Shown here one piece after another: positions 1-6,503 of a stretch of DNA of 24,905 nt (position 1 is the first letter of the stretch; the number at the start of each line of letters is the position of its first letter). The position numbers and the translations under genes are program-made. The notes under the pieces were generated by a model. It was not told the DNA's origin. It saw only the letters and a list, made by a program, of their open reading frames with translations, and searched no databases. Source of the stretch: DASZGI01 sp035938995 (GTDB lineage: Bacteria; Actinomycetota; Actinomycetes; Streptomycetales; Catenulisporaceae); NCBI RefSeq assembly GCF_035938995.1, contig NZ_DASZGI010000036.1:1-24905 (forward strand), given 5' to 3'.

Positions 1-82
1 GCCACTCCCCCAGCCCACCGCCTGCCCGCGCACCGTCGCCGCTAGTCCGTCCGGCTGAACCGGAAGAGCACTCCACGCACCG

Positions 83-592
83 TCACGCGCAGGCGCACCC
101 CGCATCGGCCTTGGCCTGCTCGACGCTCTGGGCCGGATCCATGGCTGCCTCCGCCGGGGTGCAACATGCGACGGTGCCGCAGCACACGCCTGCCTGGTCG
201 CCCGCCTCGGCGTTGCTGAACGTATCCGCGTCAGCCTTGACCACGTACACCTCCCACGGCTCCTGGCCGGGGCCGGTGACCCAGACCTTGTCCTGCACCG
301 CGTAGCAGCAGGAGGTGTTCTCCTCCTCGAAGGTGGCCAGCCCGGCGGCGCTCAGCCGCGCAGTTGCGTCGGCGACCTGCTCGGTGGACTCGACCTCGAC
401 GCCGAGGTGGTCCAGGGCAGTGGGCCCGTCGCCCTCGCCCTCGATCAGCACGAGCTTGAGCGGCGGCTCGAGAAGAGCGAAGTTCGCATAGCCGGGGCGG
501 CGCTTGGCCGGTTCGGCGCCGAACAGCTTGCTGTAGAACGCGATCGAGCCCTCCAGGTCGGTCACCCGAAGGGCCAGCTGGACTCGGGACAC
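83..592 (-). CDS. arsI: ArsI/CadI-type C-As lyase (VOC dioxygenase)
   Basis: The product is a 169-residue vicinal-oxygen-chelate protein. ArsI enzymes use Fe(II) and O2 to cleave the carbon-arsenic bond of trivalent methylarsenicals, giving arsenite; the related name CadI refers to cadmium induction. Seen here are Gln5, His62 and Glu114 in the positions expected for the metal ligands, and the adjacent Cys95-Cys96 in NTSCCYAVQDKVWV expected to bind As(III). A cysteine-rich tail (CCGTVACC, then CACA at the end) may bind further metal. The GTG start at 592 is chosen because AGGAG lies 11 nt upstream and the domain begins right there (VSRVQLALRV); the open frame to 757 upstream has no domain character. 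It is transcribed away from arsR across a shared 80-bp control region. The ars neighbours make an arsenic role more likely than cadmium alone. Confidence 0.9.
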   Translation of the reverse strand: MSRVQLALRVTDLEGSIAFYSKLFGAEPAKRRPGYANFALLEPPLKLVLIEGEGDGPTALDHLGVEVESTEQVADATARLSAAGLATFEEENTSCCYAVQDKVWVTGPGQEPWEVYVVKADADTFSNAEAGDQAGVCCGTVACCTPAEAAMDPAQSVEQAKADAGCACA

Positions 593-608
593 AGCAGTCA
601 CCTCTCCT

Positions 609-680
609 GATAGACATCCATCTATGCGCTGAGAGCTTGCCTCCTTGCATCGACGACTGTCAAGATAGACACATGTCGAT
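609..680. promoter_or_regulatory. Divergent arsI/arsR control region with two ArsR-like palindromes
   Basis: Two 16-bp imperfect palindromes share the start ATAGACA: ATAGACATCCATCTAT at 610-625 (perfect 5-bp arms) and ATAGACACATGTCGAT at 665-680 (six of eight base pairs matched). They lie 55 bp apart, about five helical turns. The 8-mer GATAGACA is identical at 609-616 and 664-671. One site lies just upstream of the arsI ribosome-binding region and the other overlaps the arsR start, so ArsR bound to both could repress both directions. On the minus strand a TTGACA hexamer lies inside this region, but no convincing -10 accompanies it. Operator function is inferred. Confidence 0.6.
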
Positions 681-1044
681 GAAGGAGCTTCCGGTGCTGC
701 AGGCGCCGGACTGCTGTAGCCCGATGGTGCGCGAGCCGCTCGGCGAGGCTGACGCAAAGGCGCTGGCCGGGATGTTCAAGGCGATGGGCGACCCGGTACG
801 CCTCCGGCTGCTGTCGCTGATCGCGTCGCACGAGGGCGGCGAGGCCTGCGTATGCGACCTGACCGGCGAGTTCGACGTCTCACAGCCGACGATCTCGCAT
901 CATCTGCGGGTGCTGCGCGAGGCTGGGCTGATCGACTGCGAGCGGCGCGGCACCTGGGTCTACTACTGGGTGCTGCCCGCCGCGCTGGACCGTCTCGGCT
1001 CCCTGCTTTCCACCAGCGCATCCGTCGCGACCGCCTCCTCGTGA
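673..1044 (+). CDS. arsR: ArsR-family arsenite-responsive repressor
   Basis: This 123-residue winged-helix repressor dissociates from DNA on binding As(III) or related metalloids. The DNA-binding helices lie at about residues 63-85 (FDVSQPTISHHLRVLREAGL). Cysteines that could bind As(III) are the vicinal Cys14-Cys15 (DCCSP) and Cys59/Cys61 (ACVCDL). Corynebacterium glutamicum ArsR1 likewise uses an N-terminal Cys pair plus one Cys near the HTH. The start is uncertain. ATG 673 has no ribosome site and lies inside the second palindrome. GTG 694, seven codons later, has AAGGAG at 682-687 with ideal spacing and still keeps the Cys pair. It heads an operon with the aquaporin and arsC genes, joined by a GTGA overlap at 1041-1044. 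Confidence 0.92.
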   Translation: MSMKELPVLQAPDCCSPMVREPLGEADAKALAGMFKAMGDPVRLRLLSLIASHEGGEACVCDLTGEFDVSQPTISHHLRVLREAGLIDCERRGTWVYYWVLPAALDRLGSLLSTSASVATASS

Positions 1045-1808
1045 ACGCCGCGCCGGCCCGCCGCGCCCTCGCCGAAGGGCTGGGTACCGGGCTGCTGGTG
1101 ACCGTCGTCGTCGGCTCCGGGATCATGGCGCAGCGCCTCTCCCCTCATGACGTCGGCCTGGAGTTGCTGGAGAACTCCATCTCGACGGCGCTCGGCCTGG
1201 GCGTGCTGATCCTCATGCTCGGCCCGGTCTCTGGCGCTCACTTCAACCCGGTGGTCACCCTCGCCGACTACGTCCTGGGCCGCAGGTCGGGCACTGGCGT
1301 CGACGTGCGCACCGCGGCACTATTCATCCCGGTGCAGATCGCCGGGGGAATCGGCGGGGCGGTGCTGGCGAATCTGATGTTCGCGCTGCCGGCGGCGACC
1401 GCCTCCACTCACGCCCGCACCGGCGCTCACTTGTGGCTCGGCGAAGTGGTGGCCACTGCCGGCCTGATCCTGCTGATCTTCTCGCTCGCCCGCACCGGCC
1501 GCGGCTCCTCCGGCCCGGCCGCCGTCGGCGCATACATCGGCGCCGCGTACTGGTTCACCAGCTCGACCAGCTTCGCCAACCCCGCGGTGACCATCGCCCG
1601 CGCGTTCACCAACACCTTCGCCGGGATCGCCCCGGGCTCGATCGGTGGCTTCATCGCCGCCCAACTAATCGGCGCCCTGATCGGCGTCGGGCTGATCGCG
1701 CTGCTTTACCCGCACCTAGCGACCCCAGCCACGCCCTTGGCCGCCGCGGACAACACGACCGACCGCATCGCAACCTCCCCCTCGACGAGTGCAAGGAGCA
1801 GATCGTGA
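1041..1808 (+). CDS. aqpS: AqpS-like aquaglyceroporin of the ars operon
   Basis: The 255-residue product is a MIP-family channel with about six membrane segments. In Sinorhizobium meliloti, AqpS sits in an ars operon without an ArsB pump and lets arsenite made by ArsC flow out down its gradient; the same arrangement is seen here. The first pore motif is NPV (residues 69-71 in HFNPVVT) instead of NPA. The second is canonical NPA (180-182), but is followed by Val183 where classical aquaporins carry the selectivity-filter arginine, which would suit a wider pore. The GTG start at 1041 overlaps the arsR stop; the open frame back to 852 lies antiphase inside arsR and is not real. The gene overlaps arsC by 4 nt. 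The tail after about residue 225 is hydrophilic. Confidence 0.88.
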   Translation: MNAAPARRALAEGLGTGLLVTVVVGSGIMAQRLSPHDVGLELLENSISTALGLGVLILMLGPVSGAHFNPVVTLADYVLGRRSGTGVDVRTAALFIPVQIAGGIGGAVLANLMFALPAATASTHARTGAHLWLGEVVATAGLILLIFSLARTGRGSSGPAAVGAYIGAAYWFTSSTSFANPAVTIARAFTNTFAGIAPGSIGGFIAAQLIGALIGVGLIALLYPHLATPATPLAAADNTTDRIATSPSTSARSRS

Positions 1809-2218
1809 CCGACAAGCCCAGCGTGCTGTTCGTATGCGTACACAACGCCGGGCGCTCCCAGATGGCCGCCGGGTTCCTGACCCACCTCGCTGCAGGCCGA
1901 ATCGAGGTGCGCTCGGCTGGCTCTACCCCCGCCACCAAGGTGAACCCGGTCGCGGTAGAGGCGATGGCGGAAGTCGACATCGACATCAGCGCCGAGCTGC
2001 CAAAGATCCTCACCGTCGACGCGGTCAAGGCCTCCGACGTGTGCGTGACCATGGGTTGCGGCGACACCTGCCCGGTGTTCCCCGGCAAGCGGTACGTGGA
2101 CTGGGAACTCGACGACCCCGCCGGGCAACCGCTGGAGAAGGTGCGGCCGATCCGCGACCAGATCGAAGCGCGAGTGCGCGCCCTGATCGACGAACTCCTG
2201 CCCTCGGATATGGCGTAA
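1805..2218 (+). CDS. arsC: Arsenate reductase, low-MW phosphatase type
   Basis: The 137-residue product reduces arsenate to arsenite in the cytoplasm. It has the low-molecular-weight tyrosine phosphatase fold: the P-loop CVHNAGR (CX5R; Cys11 nucleophile, Arg17) follows the first strand, and the DP acid motif lies at Asp104-Pro105. Cys85 and Cys89 in MGCGDTCPVFPG are the likely relay cysteines, spaced closer than the pair of Staphylococcus aureus ArsC. The reductant could be thioredoxin or, in actinobacteria, mycothiol; the sequence does not decide. The GTG start at 1805 overlaps the aquaporin stop, so translation is coupled. It is the last gene of the ars operon; no arsenite pump follows. Confidence 0.93.
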   Translation: MTDKPSVLFVCVHNAGRSQMAAGFLTHLAAGRIEVRSAGSTPATKVNPVAVEAMAEVDIDISAELPKILTVDAVKASDVCVTMGCGDTCPVFPGKRYVDWELDDPAGQPLEKVRPIRDQIEARVRALIDELLPSDMA

Positions 2219-2305
2219 TCACCTGGCGGTTGCCCCGATGCCATCGCCGCGCTGGCCAGCCGTCGAGCGCGGTCAGCCTGCTCGCTCGCGTGTGATGATG
2301 TCTGG

Positions 2306-2965
2306 GTGACCGAGGAAGCTCTGGCGGATCAGGTCGACTACTACCGTCGCCGCGCGGACGAATACGACGTGACGGCGTATGGCGATGTCGCGGCGGCCCG
2401 CGTCCGTATCGCACGACTCGTGACACAGATGCGGCCGACCGGTCGCGTGTTGGAGATCGCATGCGGGACCGGTCTGTGGACGGCGGCACTCGCAGACCTG
2501 GCGGACACGGTCACGGCGATCGACACGGCGCCCGAGGCGGTGGCGATCGCTCGTGATCGGGTGCCGTCGGCGAATGTCGGCTTCGAGGTCGCCGACGTCT
2601 TCTCGTGGAACCCGGACGCCCGGTTCGACGTGATCTTCTTCTCGGCGTGGCTTTCGCACGTGCCGACGAACCGGTTCGAGCAGTTCTGGCAGTCGCTGCG
2701 GGTTCTGCTGGCCGAGGATGGCCGCGTGTTGTTCATCGACGAACACGTCGACGAATGCGAGAAAGAGACCTACGTCGCGGGCCAGGACGAGATCGTCGAG
2801 CGGCAACTGAGCGACGGCAGCACATTCCGCGTGATCAAGAACTTTGTGGATCCGGGCCAGCTGGAACTCCGGCTGCGTCGGCTGGGTTGGGAGTGCACGA
2901 TTCGCCGGGACGGCAGCGACTGGGTCCGCGGCGAGGCGCGTCTCGCCGGTAGTGGCGGCGGCTGA
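2306..2965 (+). CDS. Class I SAM-dependent methyltransferase, substrate unknown
   Basis: The 219-residue product has the Rossmann methyltransferase signature: motif I VLEIACGTG (48-56), the acidic residue after strand 2 (Asp73 in AIDTAP), ADVF (96-99), and a strand-4 region DVIFFSAWLSHVP. The first 30 residues (YYRRRADEYD) look like the N-terminal helix typical of small-molecule methyltransferases. It follows arsC by 87 nt. It lacks the conserved cysteines of ArsM arsenite methyltransferases, so a role in arsenic methylation is not supported. GTG 2306 has no clear ribosome site and the transcript might be leaderless. It converges on the ROK gene. Confidence 0.8.
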   Translation: MTEEALADQVDYYRRRADEYDVTAYGDVAAARVRIARLVTQMRPTGRVLEIACGTGLWTAALADLADTVTAIDTAPEAVAIARDRVPSANVGFEVADVFSWNPDARFDVIFFSAWLSHVPTNRFEQFWQSLRVLLAEDGRVLFIDEHVDECEKETYVAGQDEIVERQLSDGSTFRVIKNFVDPGQLELRLRRLGWECTIRRDGSDWVRGEARLAGSGGG

Positions 2966-3003
2966 CGCTAACGGCGCGATCCGCGAGGCGGCGAAGCGTC
3001 AGC
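2961..3003. terminator. Candidate bidirectional terminator
   Basis: The perfect 8-bp inverted repeat GCTGACGC (2961-2968) / GCGTCAGC (2996-3003) encloses a further CGCG-ATC-CGCG element. It overlaps the methyltransferase stop codon and lies between convergent genes. There is no T-run, as is usual in high-GC actinobacteria. Confidence 0.45.
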
Positions 3004-3050
3004 GGACGGACGGACGTGAGCGCGGCAAGCGCGCGCGTCGCCCGACGTGG

Positions 3051-4268
3051 TCACTCCGGGCGAGTCAGCAGTCTGCCGATGCCTCGGGGGGAGAGCAGGT
3101 GGCGGGCGGCCAGGCGGGCGGCGCCTTCGACGCCTGCGCGCTCGCCGAGAGTGGACGTCTCGATCGTCAGGCTTCGGGTCGCCAGGGGCAGGGCTCTGCG
3201 ATAGATGACGGCGCGGATGTCTGCGAGCAGTTCCTCGTGCAGCTGGGCGAGGCGGCCGCCGAGGACGATCGCGTCTGGGTTGTGGAAGCTCACCAGGGAC
3301 GCCAGGACCTCTCCGATCTGGCGGCCGGCTTCGCGGACTCGGCGCAGGGCTACCGGGTTGCCCTCCTCCACGAGGCGCACCACGTCCCGTACGCCTTCCG
3401 CCTTTAGCCCGGCCTCTTTGAGCGCATTCGCCAGCGCCTTGCCTCCCGCGACCGCTTCGACGCAGCCGCTGTTGCCGCAGTGGCAGAGCACGTCGTCGTG
3501 GCCGGGCAGGCGGATGTGGCCGATGTCTCCGGCCGCACCCGACGCGCCGCGGTGGAGCACGCCGCCGGACACGATGCCGCAACCGATGCCGGTACCGACC
3601 TTGACGTAGAGCAGATGCTCTCCGTCCCGGCGGTGGCTGTACTCGCCGAACGCCATGATGTTGACGTCGTTATCGACGAGCACGTCAGCGCGATGCAGCT
3701 CATGCTTCCGCCCGCGCTCACCCTCACTCTCGGCGAAGAACTCGGGCACTCGGTAGCCGTCCCAGCCGCGCATGATCGGCGGGCGGATGACAGTGCCCGT
3801 GGACGCCTCGACCGGGCCGGGCACGCCGATGCTGATCGCCCGCACGTCACGGGACGGCCGCCCGGCCTTCTCCAGCAGCTTGCCGATCAGCTCGTGGACG
3901 GCGCCGAGCACGCGCGTCGGGCCGTCGTCGATGTCCAGGTCCCGCGCCTGTTCGGCGAGCGGGCGGCCGTCCAGCGTGGTCACCGCTATCCGGCAGTGCG
4001 TCGCGCCGAGGTCCACGGCCGCCACCAGCGCCGCCTCCGGGGCCAGACGCAGGCTCGCCGGCGGACGCCCGCGGCCGACCGGTTCCGGCTCGGTCTCGAC
4101 CAGCAGTCCGCGCGCGATCAGCAGGTCGACCCGCTGCGCGACCGCCGCCCGGGACAGCCCCGTGGCCTGGGCGAGCGCCCCGCGTCGCGGTGCCGATCCG
4201 TCGGCGACGAGGCAGGCCAGCTCGCTGAGCGAGGCCAGCCTCCGCAGTTCGGCTGGTGAGGGGTCCAT
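3051..4268 (-). CDS. ROK-family transcriptional repressor
   Basis: The 405-residue product has an N-terminal winged helix-turn-helix (about residues 10-60, RRGALAQATGLSRAAVAQRVDLLIARGLL) and a C-terminal ROK sugar-kinase-like domain. The ROK part shows the strand VAAVDLGATHCRIAV, the glycine-rich VKVGTGIGCGIVSGG, and the zinc motif CHCGNSGCVEAVAGG near residues 260-275. ROK repressors of the NagC/XylR/Mlc group bind a sugar or sugar phosphate as inducer. The ATG at 4268 has AAGGAG 11 nt upstream. It is divergent from the four-gene sugar cassette across a 105-bp AT-richer region with two palindromes, so it very likely controls that cassette, and the inducer may be its substrate or an intermediate. 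Confidence 0.9.
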   Translation of the reverse strand: MDPSPAELRRLASLSELACLVADGSAPRRGALAQATGLSRAAVAQRVDLLIARGLLVETEPEPVGRGRPPASLRLAPEAALVAAVDLGATHCRIAVTTLDGRPLAEQARDLDIDDGPTRVLGAVHELIGKLLEKAGRPSRDVRAISIGVPGPVEASTGTVIRPPIMRGWDGYRVPEFFAESEGERGRKHELHRADVLVDNDVNIMAFGEYSHRRDGEHLLYVKVGTGIGCGIVSGGVLHRGASGAAGDIGHIRLPGHDDVLCHCGNSGCVEAVAGGKALANALKEAGLKAEGVRDVVRLVEEGNPVALRRVREAGRQIGEVLASLVSFHNPDAIVLGGRLAQLHEELLADIRAVIYRRALPLATRSLTIETSTLGERAGVEGAARLAARHLLSPRGIGRLLTRPE

Positions 4269-4285
4269 GCGGGTGCGCGCTCCTT

Positions 4286-4364
4286 AATTACGACAGAACT
4301 TAGCGTAATTCGAGGCATTGCCACCATAAAGAGTTCGGATTAGGGTCCCTAACAATTGAAGGAG
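4286..4364 (+). promoter_or_regulatory. Promoter and operators of the sugar cassette
   Basis: A sigma70-like promoter reads TTGCCA (4318-4323), 17-nt spacer, TAGGGT (4341-4346). The -10 hexamer lies within a perfect palindrome TTAGGG-T-CCCTAA (4340-4352). A second inverted repeat AATTACG (4286-4292) / CGTAATT (4304-4310), with 11 nt between the arms, lies close to the ROK gene start. The ribosome site AAGGAG (4359-4364) stands 9 nt before ATG 4374. The two palindromes differ in sequence, so they may bind different proteins, or one may serve autoregulation. Binding by the ROK protein is inferred from position. Confidence 0.6.
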
Positions 4365-4373
4365 AGGGCCGGG

Positions 4374-5513
4374 ATGTCCGAGACGCCGTTGCGAATGGCG
4401 ATCGCCGGAGCAGGCATGATCGCCCGGGTACACGCCGACGCGGCCCGCCGCGCGGGGGCGGTTGTCGCGGGCGTCTCGGCATCCAGCCCTGGGCGCGCGA
4501 AGGCGGCGGCGCAGAGTCTGGGGGCGCGGCGTTCCTTTGACAGCTCTGAAGAGCTTGTGACGAGCGGCGATGTAGACGTCGTGCATGTATGTACGCCAAA
4601 TGTGTTGCACGGTGCTCTGGTGCGGCTGGCGCTAGGTGCGGGTAAGCACGTGGTCTGCGAGAAGCCGTTGGCGACTACGGCGGCGGAGGCCGAGGAGCTG
4701 ACGGAGCTGGCTACGCGGGCAGGGCTTGTCGCGGCGGTGCCCTTCGTCTACCGCTACCACCCGATGGCGGCCGAGGCGCGGGCGCGCGTGCTGGGCGGAT
4801 CCACTGGCCCGGTGCGGCTCATCCACGGCCACTACCTTCAGGACTGGCTGTCCGAGCCGGGCGACATCAACTGGCGGGTGGATCCGGCGGTCGGCGGCGC
4901 GTCGCGCGCGTTCGCGGACATCGGTTCGCACTGGTGTGACCTGGTCGAGTGGGTCACCGGGCACCGCATCAGCGAGCTGACGGCGAGCGTGCAGACGGTG
5001 CTACCGGAACGGGTGGGCGGGGTGGCGCAGACGTTTTCGGCAAGCCGGGGGACCGACGTAGCCGAGGCGGGGCAGGTGGCGGTGACGACGGAGGACACGG
5101 TGCAGGTGCTCTTCCGCACGGACCGCGGGGCGAGTGGAAGCCTTGTGGTCTCCCAGGTCTCCCCCGGCCGCAAGAACCGGCTCTGGTTCGAGGTGGACGG
5201 CGCGGCCGCGAGCCTCGCCTTCGATCAGGAGAACCCTGAGTTGTTGTTCGTGGGATCCCGCAATGGGAACGCGGTGCTGCCGCGCGACCCGGCACTGCTC
5301 TCCCCCGAGGCGGCGCGGATCAGCACGCTGCCGGCCGGGCACCCCATGGGTTATTACGACTGTTTCGCAGGGCTCGTTGCGGATGTCTACCGGACCGTCG
5401 CCGACGGCGGCGAGCAGCGATTCCCGACGTTTGGTGACGCGGCCCGCGCGGCGCGGCTGACTGAGGCCGTGCTGTGTTCCGCACGTACCCGCTCCTGGAT
5501 CGAGGTGTCCTGA
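4374..5513 (+). CDS. Gfo/Idh/MocA oxidoreductase (cassette gene 1)
   Basis: The 379-residue product is an NAD(P)-dependent dehydrogenase of the glucose-fructose oxidoreductase/inositol dehydrogenase family. The N-terminal Rossmann fold starts with AIAGAGMIA (residues 9-17). The EKP motif with the catalytic lysine is CEKPL (95-99, Lys97). Asp182 and His186 in ADIGSHWCDLVEW are the usual substrate-site pair in the alpha/beta domain. The length is normal for the family. ATG 4374 is preferred over TTG 4356 because of AAGGAG at 4359-4364. It opens a tight four-gene operon, with 1 nt between its stop and the next GTG. Likely chemistry is oxidation or reduction of a ring hydroxyl on a sugar, glycoside or cyclitol; the exact substrate cannot be read from the sequence. 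Confidence 0.88.
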   Translation: MSETPLRMAIAGAGMIARVHADAARRAGAVVAGVSASSPGRAKAAAQSLGARRSFDSSEELVTSGDVDVVHVCTPNVLHGALVRLALGAGKHVVCEKPLATTAAEAEELTELATRAGLVAAVPFVYRYHPMAAEARARVLGGSTGPVRLIHGHYLQDWLSEPGDINWRVDPAVGGASRAFADIGSHWCDLVEWVTGHRISELTASVQTVLPERVGGVAQTFSASRGTDVAEAGQVAVTTEDTVQVLFRTDRGASGSLVVSQVSPGRKNRLWFEVDGAAASLAFDQENPELLFVGSRNGNAVLPRDPALLSPEAARISTLPAGHPMGYYDCFAGLVADVYRTVADGGEQRFPTFGDAARAARLTEAVLCSARTRSWIEVS

Positions 5514-5514
5514 C

Positions 5515-6435
5515 GTGAAACTGGGTTTCCTCACCGCCTGCCTGCCCGGCCTGCCGCTGTCCGAGATCGTGGCGTGGGCGGCGGGACACGGCTACGAGGC
5601 GCTGGAAGTGGCCACCTGGCCGTCGACCGGATCGCGCGACTTCGAGGCCAGCCATATCGACGTCACCGCGTTCGGCAAGCAGGAGGCGGAGGAGGTCCGA
5701 GCACTGTTCGACCGGCACGGTCTGGAGATCTCCGCGTTCGCGTACTACGAGAACAACCTGCACCCGGACGAGGATCGGCGGCGAGCCATCGCAGAGCACG
5801 TGCGCCGCAACGTGGACGCCGCGGCGCTGCTCGGCGTGCCGTACGTGGGCACCTTCATCGGGCGTGATCCGGGCCTGTCGGTGGTCGAGAACATGAAGGT
5901 GGCCGAGCGCGTGCTGCCGCCGCTGGTCGAGTACGCGGGCGAGCAGGGCGTGAAGATCATCATCGAGAACTGCGTCATGGAGGGCTGGCACCCGGACGGC
6001 TACCCGGGGAACCTCGCCTACTCCCCCGAGCTGTGGGAATGGATGTTCTCCCTCGGCCTCTACCTCAACTACGACCCCTCGCACCTGATCTGGCTCGGCA
6101 TCGACCCCGTCAAGGCCCTGCGTCCCTACGTGGACCGCATCCCGCACGCCCAGGCCAAGGACGCGCAGCTCGACCTCGAGGCGCGCACGCGCTACGGCTT
6201 CTTCGGACGCACGATGGGCCGCCGCTCGCCGTGGGACATCGGCTGGTGGCGGTACCGCGTGCCGGGCCTGGGCGACGTGGACTGGCGGGGCGTGGTGGAC
6301 ACCCTGTACGAGGGCGGATTCACCGGCGTGCTGTCGGTCGAGCACGAGGACCCGGTCTGGGGCGGCGACGAGGCGCGGGTGAAGCTGGGCCTGGAGATCG
6401 CGCACCGGACCCTGCGGCCCCTGATCGTCGGGTGA
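5515..6435 (+). CDS. Sugar isomerase/epimerase-like TIM barrel (cassette gene 2)
   Basis: The 306-residue product belongs to the AP-endonuclease-2/xylose-isomerase-like TIM-barrel family. Probable divalent-metal ligands are Glu151 (IIIEN), Asp187 (NYDPSH) and Glu276 (SVEHED). The third usual ligand, a His in HxKD, appears to be Gln213 (HAQAKDA). A tryptophan-rich insertion at about 224-258 (YGFFGR...SPWDIGWWRYRVPGLGDVDW region) makes it longer than its operon partner. Members of this superfamily act as epimerases, isomerases, dehydratases (IolE) and, in the C-glycoside deglycosidase alpha subunits, as lyases on 3-keto-glycosides. Its place beside two Gfo/Idh/MocA enzymes suggests it acts on a keto intermediate made by one of them. 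GTG 5515 follows the previous stop directly. Confidence 0.85.
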   Translation: MKLGFLTACLPGLPLSEIVAWAAGHGYEALEVATWPSTGSRDFEASHIDVTAFGKQEAEEVRALFDRHGLEISAFAYYENNLHPDEDRRRAIAEHVRRNVDAAALLGVPYVGTFIGRDPGLSVVENMKVAERVLPPLVEYAGEQGVKIIIENCVMEGWHPDGYPGNLAYSPELWEWMFSLGLYLNYDPSHLIWLGIDPVKALRPYVDRIPHAQAKDAQLDLEARTRYGFFGRTMGRRSPWDIGWWRYRVPGLGDVDWRGVVDTLYEGGFTGVLSVEHEDPVWGGDEARVKLGLEIAHRTLRPLIVG

Positions 6436-6503
6436 GCGGGAGTCGTTCGGCAAGGGACTCGAAGGCCAAGAAGGACACGCGAGACACGAAGGATCGGTAC
6501 ACC

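Noticed and set aside
852..1040. An upstream extension of the aquaporin frame
   Set aside because: It overlaps the arsR gene in another frame and reads as Arg-rich non-protein sequence; GTG 1041 is a clean coupled start.
2306..2965. The methyltransferase as an ArsM arsenite methyltransferase completing the arsenic locus
   Set aside because: The sequence has one cysteine near motif I and one near Glu-rich 140s but lacks the conserved cysteine set of ArsM; it also has its own start after an 87-nt gap.
4118..4327. A short minus-strand frame across the ROK start
   Set aside because: It is out of frame with the ROK gene and covers the control region; no ribosome site or motif supports it.
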